Origin: Orientallactaga sibirica
Lineage: Eukaryota; Chordata; Mammalia; Rodentia; Dipodidae
Assembly: GCA_036365145.1 (NCBI GenBank)
Contig: JAEOAD010000001.1
Location: 101,095,501 to 101,159,500 of the forward strand
Direction: 5' to 3'
Length of the DNA: 64,000 nt
Positions 21,805 through 33,110 of this stretch are shown here, in pieces. The notes beneath the pieces were generated by a model. The model was not told the DNA's origin. It did no database searches and saw only the letters and a list, made by a program, of their open reading frames with translations. Both the position numbers and the translations under genes were made by a program. Position 1 is the first letter of the stretch, and every line of letters begins with the position of its first letter.

Positions 21805-24050
21805 AATAAAATAAAACTGACATTAGAGGTGGGAAAATATAGTACACAAAAAGTTAATAATTAAATGACTATCATAAGGCTAAATAAACTAAACAAAAAC
21901 AAACACCAAAGAAAATCCTGTAACCTCAGCTCCCTTACATATGGCCACAAAAAAATTTGTCAACTTTTAATTCAAACCACTGGCTGTTGTCCTGTTATGT
22001 TTTAAATTTCTGAGGAATTAACCTTAACTAAAATCTCAAAAGGAAATATTTCTCTATGCTTCATGTTGTCATGTCTAATGCTGGCTAACCATGTCATGTC
22101 ATGTCATGTCATGTGTTCTATGTTTCACGTAGTCTGTCAATGTGTATAACTAAATTCATGTTCATTAATTGTTCCAATGATTATGCTCAATAAATGTCGA
22201 TACTCATATATTTTAAGATACTTTTAAATTATTTTAAAAAGGTTTATGACATATTTCTCTCTCTAAATTCTAAGGTTTTATGTTAATTTAAGGATGTTTC
22301 TCTGCAGATTTTCACTAATAAAATGATTTACTTCATGATGCTGAACTACTTGCTTCTCTGTCAATTGATAATAATATGTTAGTTCGGTAAAGTTTCTCTT
22401 ACTTGTCCTATAGCAATCATTAAAGTTTTATAAAGGACAAGATGAGATTGTTAAAAGATAATATAAAAAGATTTTCAATAATATACAAAGTGTTATTAAG
22501 AAAGATGTTTATGTGGCCAGTACAAGTGAAAAAAGCTATAAGGATGTAAAATATAAAATTAAAAAACAAAATATAGTCTTCAGATATATCTAAAAAGTGA
22601 CAAGACATCAGACAACCTCAATACTCCTGATTACAGCATATCCCCATAGTCTGTGATGGTTTCCAGAAACTGTAAAAGGAAAGGGAGACATAATAAAGGA
22701 AATGTTCTAACTATTGGGAAACTAAATCTTAAAGTAAAGGTTCACTCATTAATGTTTAATTTCCCAAGATAAAGATCTCATAACTCCTGTTTATTTAAAC
22801 TAAAAATGTTGATTATTCAACAGTGTTTTTTCTTTAAAAACAGATTTGTCAAAGTTGTATTAGAGCTCATCTGTTTTAGTTCAACAATGACTACATTCTG
22901 CTCTTTTATGTATCATCAAATAAGTCAATAACTGTCTCATTTCTGGTATTTCAAGTTCATTACTCATAAGTAAATTAACTTTTCAGACATATTCTCTACC
23001 TCAGCATATAGCCCCATGCTCAAACAATGGTCTTCATCTAAAATAAAGGATTTCAAACTCTATGACCCTGCTTCCAGCTTTCCCTAGGTAATTTGTACCC
23101 ACACAGGGATCTAAACTAATCAAAGATGTCATCAAATTCAAATGCCAAAACTTTATGCTCTCTTGTTTTTTTCCTGACAATTTCAAAATTAAATCAATTG
23201 GTTTAGAATTGTTGATAAAATTATTTTCAAAACTGTTCTGCTTGTCCTTATAACTCCTAGATCTTTTGAAAATATGATATGCCTACCTTTGAAAAAACTG
23301 TTTCTTTATATTTCTCTCACCTTAATTGTTTGCATAGTTCACACTTAATTCTCTATAATAAGGTGGTAAGTTTATCCATAGTGTCATACCTCATACTATA
23401 ATAAATTATACTGCCATACCTCATGTTATGATAAAATAAAATTCAAAGTCCCCTGGCCCAAAGTCATGTCTTATACTGAAATAAACTTTTATGTTGATGA
23501 TGCCCCATACTACATAGTTTTTTATACTGACACTGTAGTTTTTGTACTGTTTCAAGGCCATAGTTTGTATTACAGCTTCTGACCTTTACTAAAGTTATCT
23601 TGTGTTTCTTCTTAACTCCATAACAGAACTACAGATATTTCTCTAGTTTAGCATTTTTTTCAGGCTTAAAAAGATATTCCCCTGGGCTCACACTAATGTA
23701 AAAATAGACTTATTCTCCACTCTGTCTCTGGTGACAGTTCTGTAAAGCCTTAGTTTCCCATATCAATATCAAAGTTAACAAGATATTTTAGTTAGTTTTG
23801 TCAATTTATTTAACTCTATCTAAATATGACATACAAATCAAAACTACAAAATTGATATAAACAACCTTCTGGATCTCTATAATTTTGCTCATTGACCTCC
23901 GAGGGTCCTATAACAGAGTAACTCCATCTATCTATCTACCTATCTATGGCCCCTTTTGATTGGTCTCCAAGGCCTGAAAGTCAACAAGGGTAAAGACTCT
24001 TGCCCATTTTTTCCCCACCATCCCACTTCAACTTAAAAAGTCAGACTGAC
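21545..24050 (+). other. AT-rich provirus interior without recognisable pol
   Basis: Contains a T run (about 21711-21730), an (AAAT)n run (about 21762-21806) and a (CATGT)n run (about 22088-22117). I find no protease, reverse-transcriptase YxDD, RNase H or integrase pattern in any frame. It could be a diverged leader, non-coding filler as in non-autonomous elements, or a replaced interior. Confidence 0.5.
21711..21815 (+). repeat. Poly-T and (AAAT)n runs
   Basis: A run of about 20 T residues, then after about 40 bases a tetranucleotide AAAT array of about 12 units. Confidence 0.95.
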
Positions 24051-24265
24051 ATCTGGACAGATGGCTTAGTGGTTAAGGTGCCTGCCTGCTAAGCTTAAGA
24101 ATGCCGATTCGATTCTCCAGGTCCATGTTTAGCTAGATGCATAATGACACAAGAGTGCAATGCCACACTTTCCCACAAGAGGGCACATGCATCTGGAGTT
24201 TGTTCACAGTGGCTGAGAGGCTGCTAGCATGCCCATCTCTCTCTCTCTCTCTCTCTCTCTCCAAA
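24051..24265 (+). mobile_element. B2-type SINE inside the provirus
   Basis: A diverged head (GGACAGATGGCTTAGTGGTT), the GCACATGCATCTGGAGTTTG middle and a CT tail. The flanking direct repeat AAAAAGTCAGA (about 24037 and 24281) marks the target duplication. Confidence 0.9.
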
Positions 24266-24324
24266 AACAAAGCAAAACAAAAAGTCAGATTCAAACTCAT
24301 CACCCATGTTCCAAAACTTTGGGG

Positions 24325-24588
24325 TCTCTCTCTCTCTCTCTCTCTCTTTTAAATATTTTATTTATTTATATTTATTTATTTATGAGAGAGAGGCAGAGAG
24401 AGAGAGAGAGAGAAAGTGAGAGTGAGAGTGATAGAATGGGTACTCCAGGGCCTCCTGCCACTGCAAACGAACTCCAGCTGCATGTGCCACCTTGTGCATC
24501 TGGCTTATGTGGGTCTTGGGGATTCGAACCAAGGTCCTTTGGATTTGCAGGCAAACGCCTTAACCGCTAAGCCATCTCCCCAGCCCCT
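24325..24588 (-). mobile_element. B2-type SINE, antisense, inside the provirus
   Basis: The minus-strand head GGGGCTGGGGAGATGGCTTA is preceded (on +) by the complementary middle and a (GA)n block. The AT-rich tail is at 24350-24390. It is one of the least diverged copies here and flanked by CT-rich sequence on both sides. Confidence 0.9.
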
Positions 24589-26151
24589 CTCTCTCTTTTA
24601 AAAGACAGACATTGGACCTAAAGGTCATCATATTACAGGCCCAATTTCCTTTGTCCCTGACAACATTAAAAGGTTTGTAAAAATTGTTTAATTTTAGAGT
24701 TGGATAATTGAATTATATCCAGATATTAAGCTTATATGGTCTCTATCTGATAAAGCTTTTATTTTGTTGCAAAGGACACTTATTTACAATAATAAGTTTC
24801 TTAATTGTTCTACTCTTATAAGTTTTCCCATTGGGTAAAACTTGTATTTGTTAGCTATAAACTTATTCTAATCAATAAAACTGGGCCTAATTATATAAAA
24901 TATATTTCATTGTATTATATAATCAATATAATTATGTAAAACATAATTTTATTGTGTTTATAAAATAAATAACTGATAATAAAAAATTATCAAAACTAAT
25001 CAAACTTTTATCCATTCAGCCTAATGTACTTTCATTAGTTCTTTTAAAGCTAAGGCTTATTGATCTTTAGACCAAGTAAGTAAAGACTTTGAGCCTTCTA
25101 TTAAAAACTTACCAAAAAAAATTTTTAAACCTATACTCCAGAATTAGTTAACTCTTAATATATATCATATTTAAATTTAAATTAACTCAAGGTATTTCAA
25201 ATATCACTTCAATACTAATATCTTATACTTCCTACCTTAACTAAACCAAATCTAAAAATTCCAACTAACTTCCTATCCAAGTTAACAATTCCTTCTTCAT
25301 TACCTATATTATTTTTTCAATACTAAATATAGTATTCATATCACCTATAAATGTCACATTACATACAAAAAATCATACATAGATAATAACCAAATCATAA
25401 TGGTGAATAAATTTAACATGATCTACGAGTTTCCTTCCTAATAACTCTGATAAGTGTCACTCTCCTAAAGAGCTGCCTCCTTCCTTGCTTGGTTCATAAG
25501 ATCCACATGAGATAATAGCTTACTATGTACCAAAACTACAAAATAAAGTTTGACAGATGAAAATCCAAAAACAGAGACTCCCAAAAAACTACACCTGTGA
25601 CTAATACTTCAATGATGGAATACAACAATTATGGAAAAATAAGTATTACCAATCCAGAGCAAATAATATTTTGGAGTATATTATCCTTGTTAATAGTCAA
25701 TAGTATTATTTCTTTGCATGAGACCTGGTATCTCTCTGTGACCAACTAAGATATCTATTGCTATAAGTTAAGAAATCTCACAGCTCTTCTCCTTTCGAGT
25801 TAAACCTATCCTGGCTGTGACATATAATTTATTCCCCTGATTATGATGATACTCACTCTCTCTTTTGGTCTTGTGTTCTAAGATGTCTCACTAAATTCAT
25901 CCAAAAAAAAAAATACATGCCTTAACCTCACAGCAAGTCACTAAATTTTTCATGGCCCGTGGATATCTGCCCCTAAACATCCAATCTCCACAAGACTGCA
26001 CAGGACACCCCTAAAAGATCTACAGCCCCTCTGCAACAGGAAAGAGTGTGAGTCTGACATCATCCTAGTTCCTTCCCACACAGCCCAGCTCTGAGATGCC
26101 CCACTCACTCCCCAATTTTCCCCAATCATTTTATGCCTCCAAAGTCCAAAA
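24589..26151 (+). other. AT-rich provirus interior without recognisable env
   Basis: Strongly A/T-biased with many stops. No env surface or transmembrane landmark (CXXC, furin site, fusion peptide, immunosuppressive-like CX6CC) is recognisable. The usual purine-rich tract just before the right LTR is also poor. Confidence 0.5.
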
Positions 26152-26525
26152 TGAAGGGTTAATGTCTGTCCCTAAGACTAAGAAGACCTTGAGAAAACAT
26201 CAGAGCCATTCAGTCCCAGACAAGCCTGACAACTCCACTGATTGATAAACTTCCCTTAACTCAAAATGCCTTGAAGGAACAGAAACCATCTAGGGTATCC
26301 TCCCTAGACAATTTTGCTATAAAAGATTATTCTGAGCAAGAACACAAATAACTATAGTTCCTTATCTACTTCCCTTGGACCTATACCTGCTCCAGTCTAT
26401 TTTGCTTAGGATCCTCCCTATAAGCTTAAACCCCAGCCTAGCTCAGCTCTTCAGCCCCTCACTGTGCTTCAACAGTCTCTGTCTGTTGAGCTCAAGTCCA
26501 ATGTCTTCCTTTGCTTCTCTATTTT
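26152..26525 (+). repeat. 3' LTR of the provirus, truncated
   Basis: Begins TGAAGGGTTAATGTCTGTCC and follows the left LTR collinearly to about 26525. It keeps a TATAAAA box (26318-26324) that the left LTR has lost. It lacks the AATAAA signal (TTCAACAGTCTC instead of TTCAATAAACAG) and the last roughly 130 bases of U5. Confidence 0.8.
26318..26324 (+). promoter_or_regulatory. TATA box in the 3' LTR
   Basis: TATAAAA at the U3 position expected for a retroviral core promoter. The left LTR carries a mutated version. Activity is unknown. Confidence 0.55.
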
Positions 26526-26547
26526 AGTTTCCTTACACTATTATCAT

Positions 26548-26760
26548 GTTCTCAACTAGGATTCTCAATTTTCAGCACCATTGTCACTTTGGACTATGAA
26601 TCCATTGTATTTTTATGTGCACTGTTTAGCAGAGTCTCTGGCTTCTACCCTTAATGTAGCTAGAACCAATAGCATCTTTCTTACTCTACTGCTTCCATTT
26701 TTGTCAATAAAATCATACTTCCACATCCTGCTATTGCCCCCAAAGGAAAAATGTTATCAG
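26548..26760 (-). mobile_element. MER5A (hAT-Charlie MITE), antisense
   Basis: The + strand shows TTCTCAACTAGGATTCTCAA, CACCATTGTCACTTTGGACT, ATGTGCACTGTTTAGCAGAG, TCTGGCTTCTACCC and CCTGCTATTGCCCCCAAAGG, the antisense order of this ancient element. Confidence 0.75.
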
Positions 26761-27670
26761 TAGTCAAGAACACCTGCTCCATATGAAGTGGACTAATAAG
26801 AATTTAACTCAACATATGAATTTCCTAATTGGACACCAACAAATATTACAGGTAATATTTTAAAACAACACACCTTTATTATTTTGTAATTCTGAAGCTC
26901 AACTCTGGAATATTCTTACAGGAATAAAATCAAGGTATTAGCAGGGCAGGCCTCCCTTTCTCCCTCCCTCTCTTCCTTTTCTCCCTGCCCTCTGTTTGTC
27001 ATTACATTCCCTTTTCTCCATCCCTGACTCTGTCTCAGTCTTAATGACTCTTGTTTTTACTTTGGGTTCACTTGGTTAATTCAGAACCATCTCCCCTTCT
27101 CAAGATATTTAACATAATCACTTATGAAATGGCTCCTTTGTCATTTAAGCTAACATATTTAAACATCCTGGGATTAAAATATGAGCATCTTTGGGAAACC
27201 TGACTCAGCCTACCACAAAAGCATTGATAAATTGCAGGTGTGTCCTGAAGCCTTCTAAAGCATCCAACAGAATAACAAGAATTATACCCATGGTTCTCAA
27301 AACTGCCTTCCTGTTTACTTTTGCCTTTAGATGAGTCTTTATTGCTCTACTTTCAAGTTCAAGACTATTTCTTCTTCAAGTTCAATTCTATTATTGGAAT
27401 CCTCTAAATGAGTTTTATTTTTTACTTCATTTGCTGTATTTTTATTTCATGAGTTCCACTTAGATTCTTTTAAAAATAATTTTAATTCTCATTGATATGA
27501 TAATATATATATATATATATATATATATTATTACCATGATAATTTTCTTTGCTTCCTTAGAGACAGTGCTCTTTGCGGCTTTGAGCAGATTTGTAGTAGC
27601 TGCTGTAAAATATATTGTTTTCTAACTATAATATCTGGGCCCCCTCAAAACTAGTTTCTTTCTAATTTTC
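26761..27670. other. Unassigned sequence with (TA)n
   Basis: No gene or clear repeat. A (TA)n run of about 15 units lies at 27499-27529. Confidence 0.45.
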
Positions 27671-27905
27671 CATTAAAAATCATTTATTATTTATTTATAA
27701 GAAGAGAGGGAAGGAGTGAAAGAGAAACAGAGAGAGAGAGAGGGAGGGAGAGAGAAAGATTGATTCCAGGCCCTCCTGCCAGTGCAAACAACCTCCATGT
27801 CCATGTGCCAATCTGTGCATTATGTTCACACTGGGGTATCAAATCCCAGGTCGTCATGCCCTGCCAGCAAATGCCCTTAACTGCTGGACCATCACTCCAG
27901 AACAA
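27671..27905 (-). mobile_element. B2-type SINE, antisense
   Basis: An AT tail (TTTATTATTTATTTATAAGA), a (GA) block, CTCCTGCCAGTGCAAACAAC and the complementary head ending CATCACTCCAGAAC. Diverged. Confidence 0.85.
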
Positions 27906-28354
27906 CTCTGTCCACTTTCATGAGTTACACTTTCTTGTTCCTTGGTATGTTATGTAACTTTTTGCTGAAAACTTGACATTTTCAATTATATGTTGTGGTA
28001 GTTCTGGGTTATCTCTCATGGGAATGCTTATGTATTCTTTTTTTTCCTTAGTTACTTGATAGGATGAATTCTGTGATATTTGTTTCTTCCATTTTTTTAA
28101 CCTCTGATTTGCTTCTCAGTTTTTCCCCTGGTTATTGTATTTATACAAGTTTCTTAAGTTTGTCCCAGGGTAATCTTCCTCAGTGCTCATCTGTGATCAT
28201 TCAGAAGTTACTCATGCCATGTCTCATGTTTTTAGAAGATGGATGCCTCTACCATGTATTTCTGCCTTCTCATCAGTTGGGAAATGGAGAAGGTCCATCT
28301 GAGATTTTTCTCTTGACTTGATGTGATTCTTTCAGTAGCATTTGATCTTTCTCT
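27906..28354. other. Unassigned sequence
   Basis: Nothing recognised. An 85-residue + frame at 28064-28321 has no domain pattern. Confidence 0.4.
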
Positions 28355-28423
28355 TTAAATATACATGTAATTTGCAAGGAGAGAAAGGAAGGGGGAGAGA
28401 GAAAAAGCAAAAGTGTGTGTCTT

Positions 28424-28511
<88 letters not shown>

Positions 28512-28653
28512 CACATACCAAGGGTCACGCAAATGAACTTCAAATGCATCTGCCACTTGTGCATTTGGCTTTACCTGGGTGCTGAGGAATCAAATGCAGA
28601 TCATTAAACTCTGCAAACAGGTGCCATAGTGCTCAGCCATCTCTCCAGCCCTA
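28355..28653 (-). mobile_element. B2-type SINE, antisense, with microsatellite expansion
   Basis: The complementary head (CAGCCATCTCTCCAGCCC) and middle (GCAAATGAACTTCAAATGCA) are present. The normal CT-rich segment is expanded into a compound (TG)n(GA)n tract. Confidence 0.88.
28424..28505 (+). repeat. Compound (TG)n(GA)n microsatellite
   Basis: About 24 TG units followed immediately by about 16 GA units. Open frames here are low-complexity artefacts. Confidence 0.97.
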
Positions 28654-29290
28654 ATCTTTCTCTTTTAACTGTACAATCAGGAACATGTGATTATTTTCCT
28701 TTGATGAAAATCAGGGATGTAATTTGGTTTAGATTTACAGGGTTCTACAGATAAGAGCAGTTCAGGTAATTGAAAACAAATAATTGATTTTTTGGATAGA
28801 GTGGAAGAATGAAAATAACAAAGGTTTTGAGGATTTACATCAAATATAACACTCATTACTTACATTGCATAGCCTTGCTGATCCTGAGTTTCAGTATCTG
28901 TGAATTATGAATGAAAAGATCAACCAGTGTTCAGTGTTGTTAGGAGGATCAACTATGGCCATCATCGGAATAGCACTGGACTATGGTCATGGTACGTGTG
29001 GAGTGGTGATGGCAGAATTAGAGTTGAGGTTTAGTGTTGGTCCGGCTTGTCGTGACTACTTACTTGTTGGGTATCTAGCACCAAACTTTAAATTCTCAAA
29101 AAGGCTATTCTATTTTTATTGATCTGCCCAATTATTTTTACTATTTCTTCTTCTGTCATAAGTTCTTAAAATTTTCTATGTATTATTAAATAAAAATTCT
29201 ATTCTTACTAAAAACCTTAATAAGGAAGAAAATGGATACATATCTATTTTTAGTATAATAAAGTGATATTTTGTTTGTAAACCTTCTTTT
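28654..29290. other. Unassigned sequence
   Basis: Nothing recognised. Confidence 0.4.
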
Positions 29291-29295
29291 AATAC

Positions 29296-29690
29296 TATGA
29301 TAGTTTGAATATATGGCCCCCAATTTATTCAATGTTTTATTACTTTATAGTTTACATCTACAATCACCTTCCTAGAGGTAATGTCACTGGGGGCTGATCT
29401 TAAGGTGTTAATGGTGGGTTTGAGATTCCATTGTAAAGATATGCAAAGTGTGCCCAGTAGGAGTTCCTGAAATGTGCTGTGTGACTTTTTGGCTGTAGTT
29501 TTGCTCTGTGTGCTGTGTAGCTGGTGGCTTGGCCTTTCTCTCTCTTGCCTGGTCTTGTGAGAGCAGGCCGCTTCTTCTGCCATTATGGAACTTCCCCTGG
29601 ATCTGTAAGTTTCAATAAATAATATCCCTTCCCCCATAACTGTGCCTGGTCTGAAAGTTCATCTCAGTGAACCTGAAGCTGTCTACTACA
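29296..29690 (+). repeat. 5' LTR of the young MaLR
   Basis: Bounded by TATGATAG (an expected TG end mutated to TA in both LTRs) and TCTACTACA. Has TTTCAATAAATAATATCCC as polyadenylation region. Confidence 0.95.
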
Positions 29691-30904
29691 GTAAAGTGGT
29701 ACCAGGAGTGGGGTGAAATAAACCTGACCGTATGGATATTCGTCTTTTGGAACCTTTGTTTTGGAGGAATGGGCATGGACTTGGTGCTTGCAACTGAAGA
29801 TACCTTCTGGAGTGGTAAGCCAAGTTTTATGGACTATTCTGATGAGAGTTTGAGAATGCTAAGTGCAAACAGTATTAAACTTCGAGGCTTAACTTATGAG
29901 CTTTCTAAGGGGAAGGAAAGATGGAAGAGGACTTTATTGGAACTGGGCTACTGACATAAGGGATGGCTACGTTCGGCTATCCAGGCCCAGAGTGTTTGAT
30001 CAAACTTAAATTTGTAATGGACTGATGTGCTTGGCTAAAGATATCAGACTGAGATTTTAAGATTTTAAGTTAGAAAACCTCAAGCAAGTTAAAAGTAGAG
30101 GCATTAAGAATGGTTTAGCTGGTATTGTCAACACATCAGCAATCTTAAAAAAAGTGGAAGGAAGGTGGTCTGACTGATTTACATTAAAACAATGGAGAAG
30201 GTGCCTAAGGAAAGACTGTTAAAAATAAAAATTCTTAAAAAGAGCTGACTGGAGAAAAACCTGTTTTTCAAGGCTATGATTTATTTTGTCCCTGGATTAA
30301 GAATATGGCTGTGTCCTACACACCTGGTATTAGTTTTAGAAACATAAAAAATACATGGAGTGGTCATGAATTGCACACGGTTCCAGGAGCTGCTGCTGAG
30401 ATGCGGCATGAGGCAGGGCATAAAGACCCTCAGGTATAGGCTGAAAGAGCCTTTAAAAGATGGACCGTGGTTTACATGGAGACCTGAAGATGTTTTGGAT
30501 ATACCAGGACTATGCAAAGACTCCCATGTAATACAGTGTTGGCCTGGGATCAAAGTTTTCCCTGGCAACTCTGCCCAGCTGGAGGGGTGGGATTAAAAAA
30601 CCTGGAGACTGTCAGTCTCTGGTTATATTAAACTTAAACTACAGAAGTTTGATGACGGCTGATGGTGGTTGAGTTTGCATTGTTCTAGTCTCTCCTTGCT
30701 ATGCATTTTACCAGTTAAAAATGTTTACTCTGTGCCTTTACATGTTGAAAGTATTTAACTTGTTTGATTTTACAGGACTCACTATCTTAAGTTGGTCAAG
30801 ACTATAAGAACCTTTAAAACTGGACCGAGTACAATTTCCAATGTGTGATAATTATAAATCTATTGGGGGCCAGGAGCTAAATCTATTGGGGGCCAGGGGT
30901 GGAA

Positions 30905-31299
30905 TATGATAGTTTGAATATATGGCCCCCAATATATTCAATGTTTTATTACTTTATAGTTTACATCTACAATCACCTTTCTAGAGGCAATGTCACTGGG
31001 GGCTGATCTTAAGGTGTTAATGGTGGGTTTGAGATTCCATTGTAAAGATATGCAAAGTGTGCCCAGTAGGAGTTCCTAAAGTGTGCTGTGTGACTTTTTG
31101 GCTGTAGTTTTGCTCTGTGTGCTGTATAGCTGGTGGCTTGGCCTTTCTCTCTCTTGCCTGGTCTTGTGAGAGCAGGCCGCTTCTTCTGCCGTTATGGAAC
31201 TTCCCCTGGATCTGTAAGTTTCAATAAATAATATCCCTTCCTCCATAACTGTGCCTGGTCTGAAAGTTCATCTCAGTGAACCTGCAGCTGTCTACTACA
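30905..31299 (+). repeat. 3' LTR of the young MaLR
   Basis: Same length and ends as the 5' LTR. Shares the start TATGATAG, so that change preceded or accompanied insertion. Confidence 0.95.
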
Positions 31300-31526
31300 A
31301 ATACATGTGTTTCCTCTGGAATGTTTTTGTTTGCAGCAAAATTTCTTTGTAATAGAATTGAAGATATTTTTGTAAGAAATATGTGGTATTCCAACTTTTA
31401 AAAGTAATATATGCCTTATATTTCAAAATGACTTTTTTCCCCAAAGACCATTGCTTTTATAACCTTACTAAGTCTTCATGATATCAGAATTATTATTTCT
31501 ACTTTTCAAATTAAAGGTATTATAAA

Positions 31527-32185
31527 AAACTAGGCATGGTAGTGCATACTTTTAATCCCAAAGCTTGGGAAGCTAAGGTAGAAGGGAGGACCACTGTATC
31601 AGTCAGGGTTCTCTAGAGGAACAGAAGTGATAGAATGAATTGTATTAAAAGGGAATTTATTGGATTAGCTTACAACAGTCCAGGAATAGCAGATTGCAGG
31701 CCCAAGAGTCAAGGAACCAGGTAGCTGCTCAGTCCATGAGGCTGGATGCCTTAGCAGTCCCAACCTGGCACTGAAGGCCTGGAGGCATCCTGAAGAGACA
31801 TTGCTCTTCAGTCCACACTGGAAAGCAACAAGCAGCAAGCAGTGAGCAGAGAACAGCTAATGGCACAGGCAGCCAGATGGGAGGAGAGGATACTTTCCTT
31901 CCCTGAGGTTCTTTCTAAAAACCAGCCCCCTCTGGGAAAGGGGCTGCCCACTCAGGGGAAGGGCTCACCCTGGGGGAAGGATTCTTTCTTTAGTTAATCC
32001 TTCCTAGAGGCAACCTTAGAGAAACACTTATGAGGAATGTCTGTGGATCCCTAAACAAATCAAGTTGACACAAATTTAACCATCACAACCACCATGAGTT
32101 CAAAGCCAGCCTGGGGCTACAGAGTTAGTTACAGGTCGGCCTTGGCTAGAGTGAGACCCTACCTCAAACAAACAAACAAACAAAG
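31527..32185 (+). mobile_element. B1 SINE interrupted by a hAT MITE
   Basis: The left half (about 31527-31596) has AACTAGGCATGGTAGTGCAT and TTTAATCCCA. The right half (about 32088-32185) has ACCATGAGTTCAAAGCCAGC and CTAGAGTGAGACCCTACCTC plus a (CAAA)n tail. Joined conceptually the halves make one B1, so the intervening 491 bp is a later insertion. Confidence 0.9.
31597..32087 (+). mobile_element. URR1-type hAT-Charlie MITE
   Basis: Starts TATCAGTCAGGGTTCTCTAG and ends GTTGACACAAATTTAACCAT followed by CACA. Inside are AATGAATTG..AAAGGGAATTTATTGG, AACCAGGTAGCTGCTCAGTC and GGCACTGAAGGCCTGGAGGC, the order of this rodent non-autonomous DNA transposon. The flanks ACCACTG (31590-31596) and ACCACCA (32088-32094) fit an 8-bp-class hAT target duplication with mutations. 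No transposase is encoded. Confidence 0.85.
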
Positions 32186-32961
32186 TAAATTAAAGATACT
32201 GTGAATCACAAAGCAGAGAAAATAAAACTAGGACTTGGGTCTCATGAATTTTTAACCAATATTCCATCTGTTTGACCATATTTTCTACCATCAATAATAT
32301 TACTTTTATACTGTAATGATAATATTGGTAATTATAATAAGATTGTAACTACTACTACTTCTTGCCCAAATATTTCTAATTCTTACTGAAATAGGCCTCC
32401 AATTACTCATAAACTCAATAAAAGAACTCTATGAAACATTTTCAGGATTTCAGGATTTGATCTCCTCATATAATGTTACAAAAGTGAGTATTCAACCTTG
32501 ACATTTATAATTGGTTACAAACATAATCCAATATCCTCTTCTTACCATATTGTCACAGGAGTTAATTGGAGTTTAATCGCTACCAGAAAAATATATTGAC
32601 TTATGCAAAGAGTGACTCTGATTTCCCCCATAAACATTCCTGTACAGGGATGGTACAGACCAGAAAGGAAGGAAGGAAGGAAAATATGCAATGGGATTTT
32701 AAGTGATCTTTATGGGTATACATGTCTGCTCTTGATTGATAGACATATAGACATCAAATAATATGTTTTTAATTATTTTAGCATATGTTATTTCTGTCAA
32801 CAATTAAATATATTTTATGTTTCAGCTGACCCAGCCAAAATCAGGAGGTCCAAGCTCATCTATTCTCCTGATATTTCTTGTAGCAAAGCCCTAAAAACCT
32901 CTAAGAATAAACAAAAATATGTTTTTTTTCAATTAAACATCTCTTTTAAAAACTATCATTT
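32186..32961. other. Unassigned sequence
   Basis: AT-rich. A short (GGAA)n run lies near 32667-32681. Nothing else recognised. Confidence 0.4.
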
Positions 32962-33110
32962 TGGCCGGGCTTGGTTGGGAGGCACAGGTAGGAGGATCAC
33001 TGAGAGTTAGAGATCACCCAGAGACTACATAGTGAATTCCAGGTCAGCGTGAGCTAGAGTGAAACCCTACCTCGGAAAACCACAAAAACAAACCAACAAA
33101 CAAAAAAATA
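32962..33110 (+). mobile_element. B1 SINE, internally deleted
   Basis: GGCCGGGCTTGGT, then directly GGGAGGCACAGG (missing the CACGCCTTTAATCCCAGC part), then CCAGGTCAGCGTGAGCTAGA and CCCTACCTCGGAAAACC. Confidence 0.88.

Larger units (their letters stand above)
20444..26525 (+). mobile_element. Degraded gammaretrovirus-like provirus, probably non-autonomous
   Basis: Two direct, collinear LTRs (about 20444-20953 and 26152-26525) enclose about 5.2 kb. A tRNA-Pro-like primer site and a matrix-like gag start follow the left LTR. After the gag fragment ends at 21544, roughly 4.6 kb of AT-rich DNA shows no pol or env landmark in any frame that I can recognise. It also carries later SINE insertions at about 24.05 and 24.35 kb. 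By eye the two LTRs show about a dozen differences over some 93 aligned bases around the TATA region, so the insertion is old. It cannot encode a complete set of proteins. Confidence 0.75.
29296..31299 (+). mobile_element. Young complete MaLR element with 5-bp target duplication
   Basis: The two LTRs are each exactly 395 bp (29296-29690 and 30905-31299) and differ at about nine positions (about 2.3 percent). The exact 5-bp repeat AATAC flanks the element (29291-29295 and 31300-31304). The 1214-bp interior starts GTAAAGTGGTACCAGGAGTG, the usual MaLR internal start, and codes for no recognisable retroviral protein. Such elements are moved by the enzymes of ERVL-type relatives. The low LTR divergence makes this by far the youngest LTR insertion in the window. 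Confidence 0.95.

Noticed and set aside
28273..28564. Serine/leucine- and histidine/threonine-repeat open frames.
   Set aside because: Translations of (TG)n(GA)n microsatellite DNA. The same applies to frames at 10474-10738, 24137-24570 and 51988-52467.
29667..29954. A 95-codon + frame with tryptophan-rich start as a small gene.
   Set aside because: It lies wholly within the LTR end and internal region of the MaLR element, which shares it collinearly with the 5.5-kb copy, where the frame is broken.
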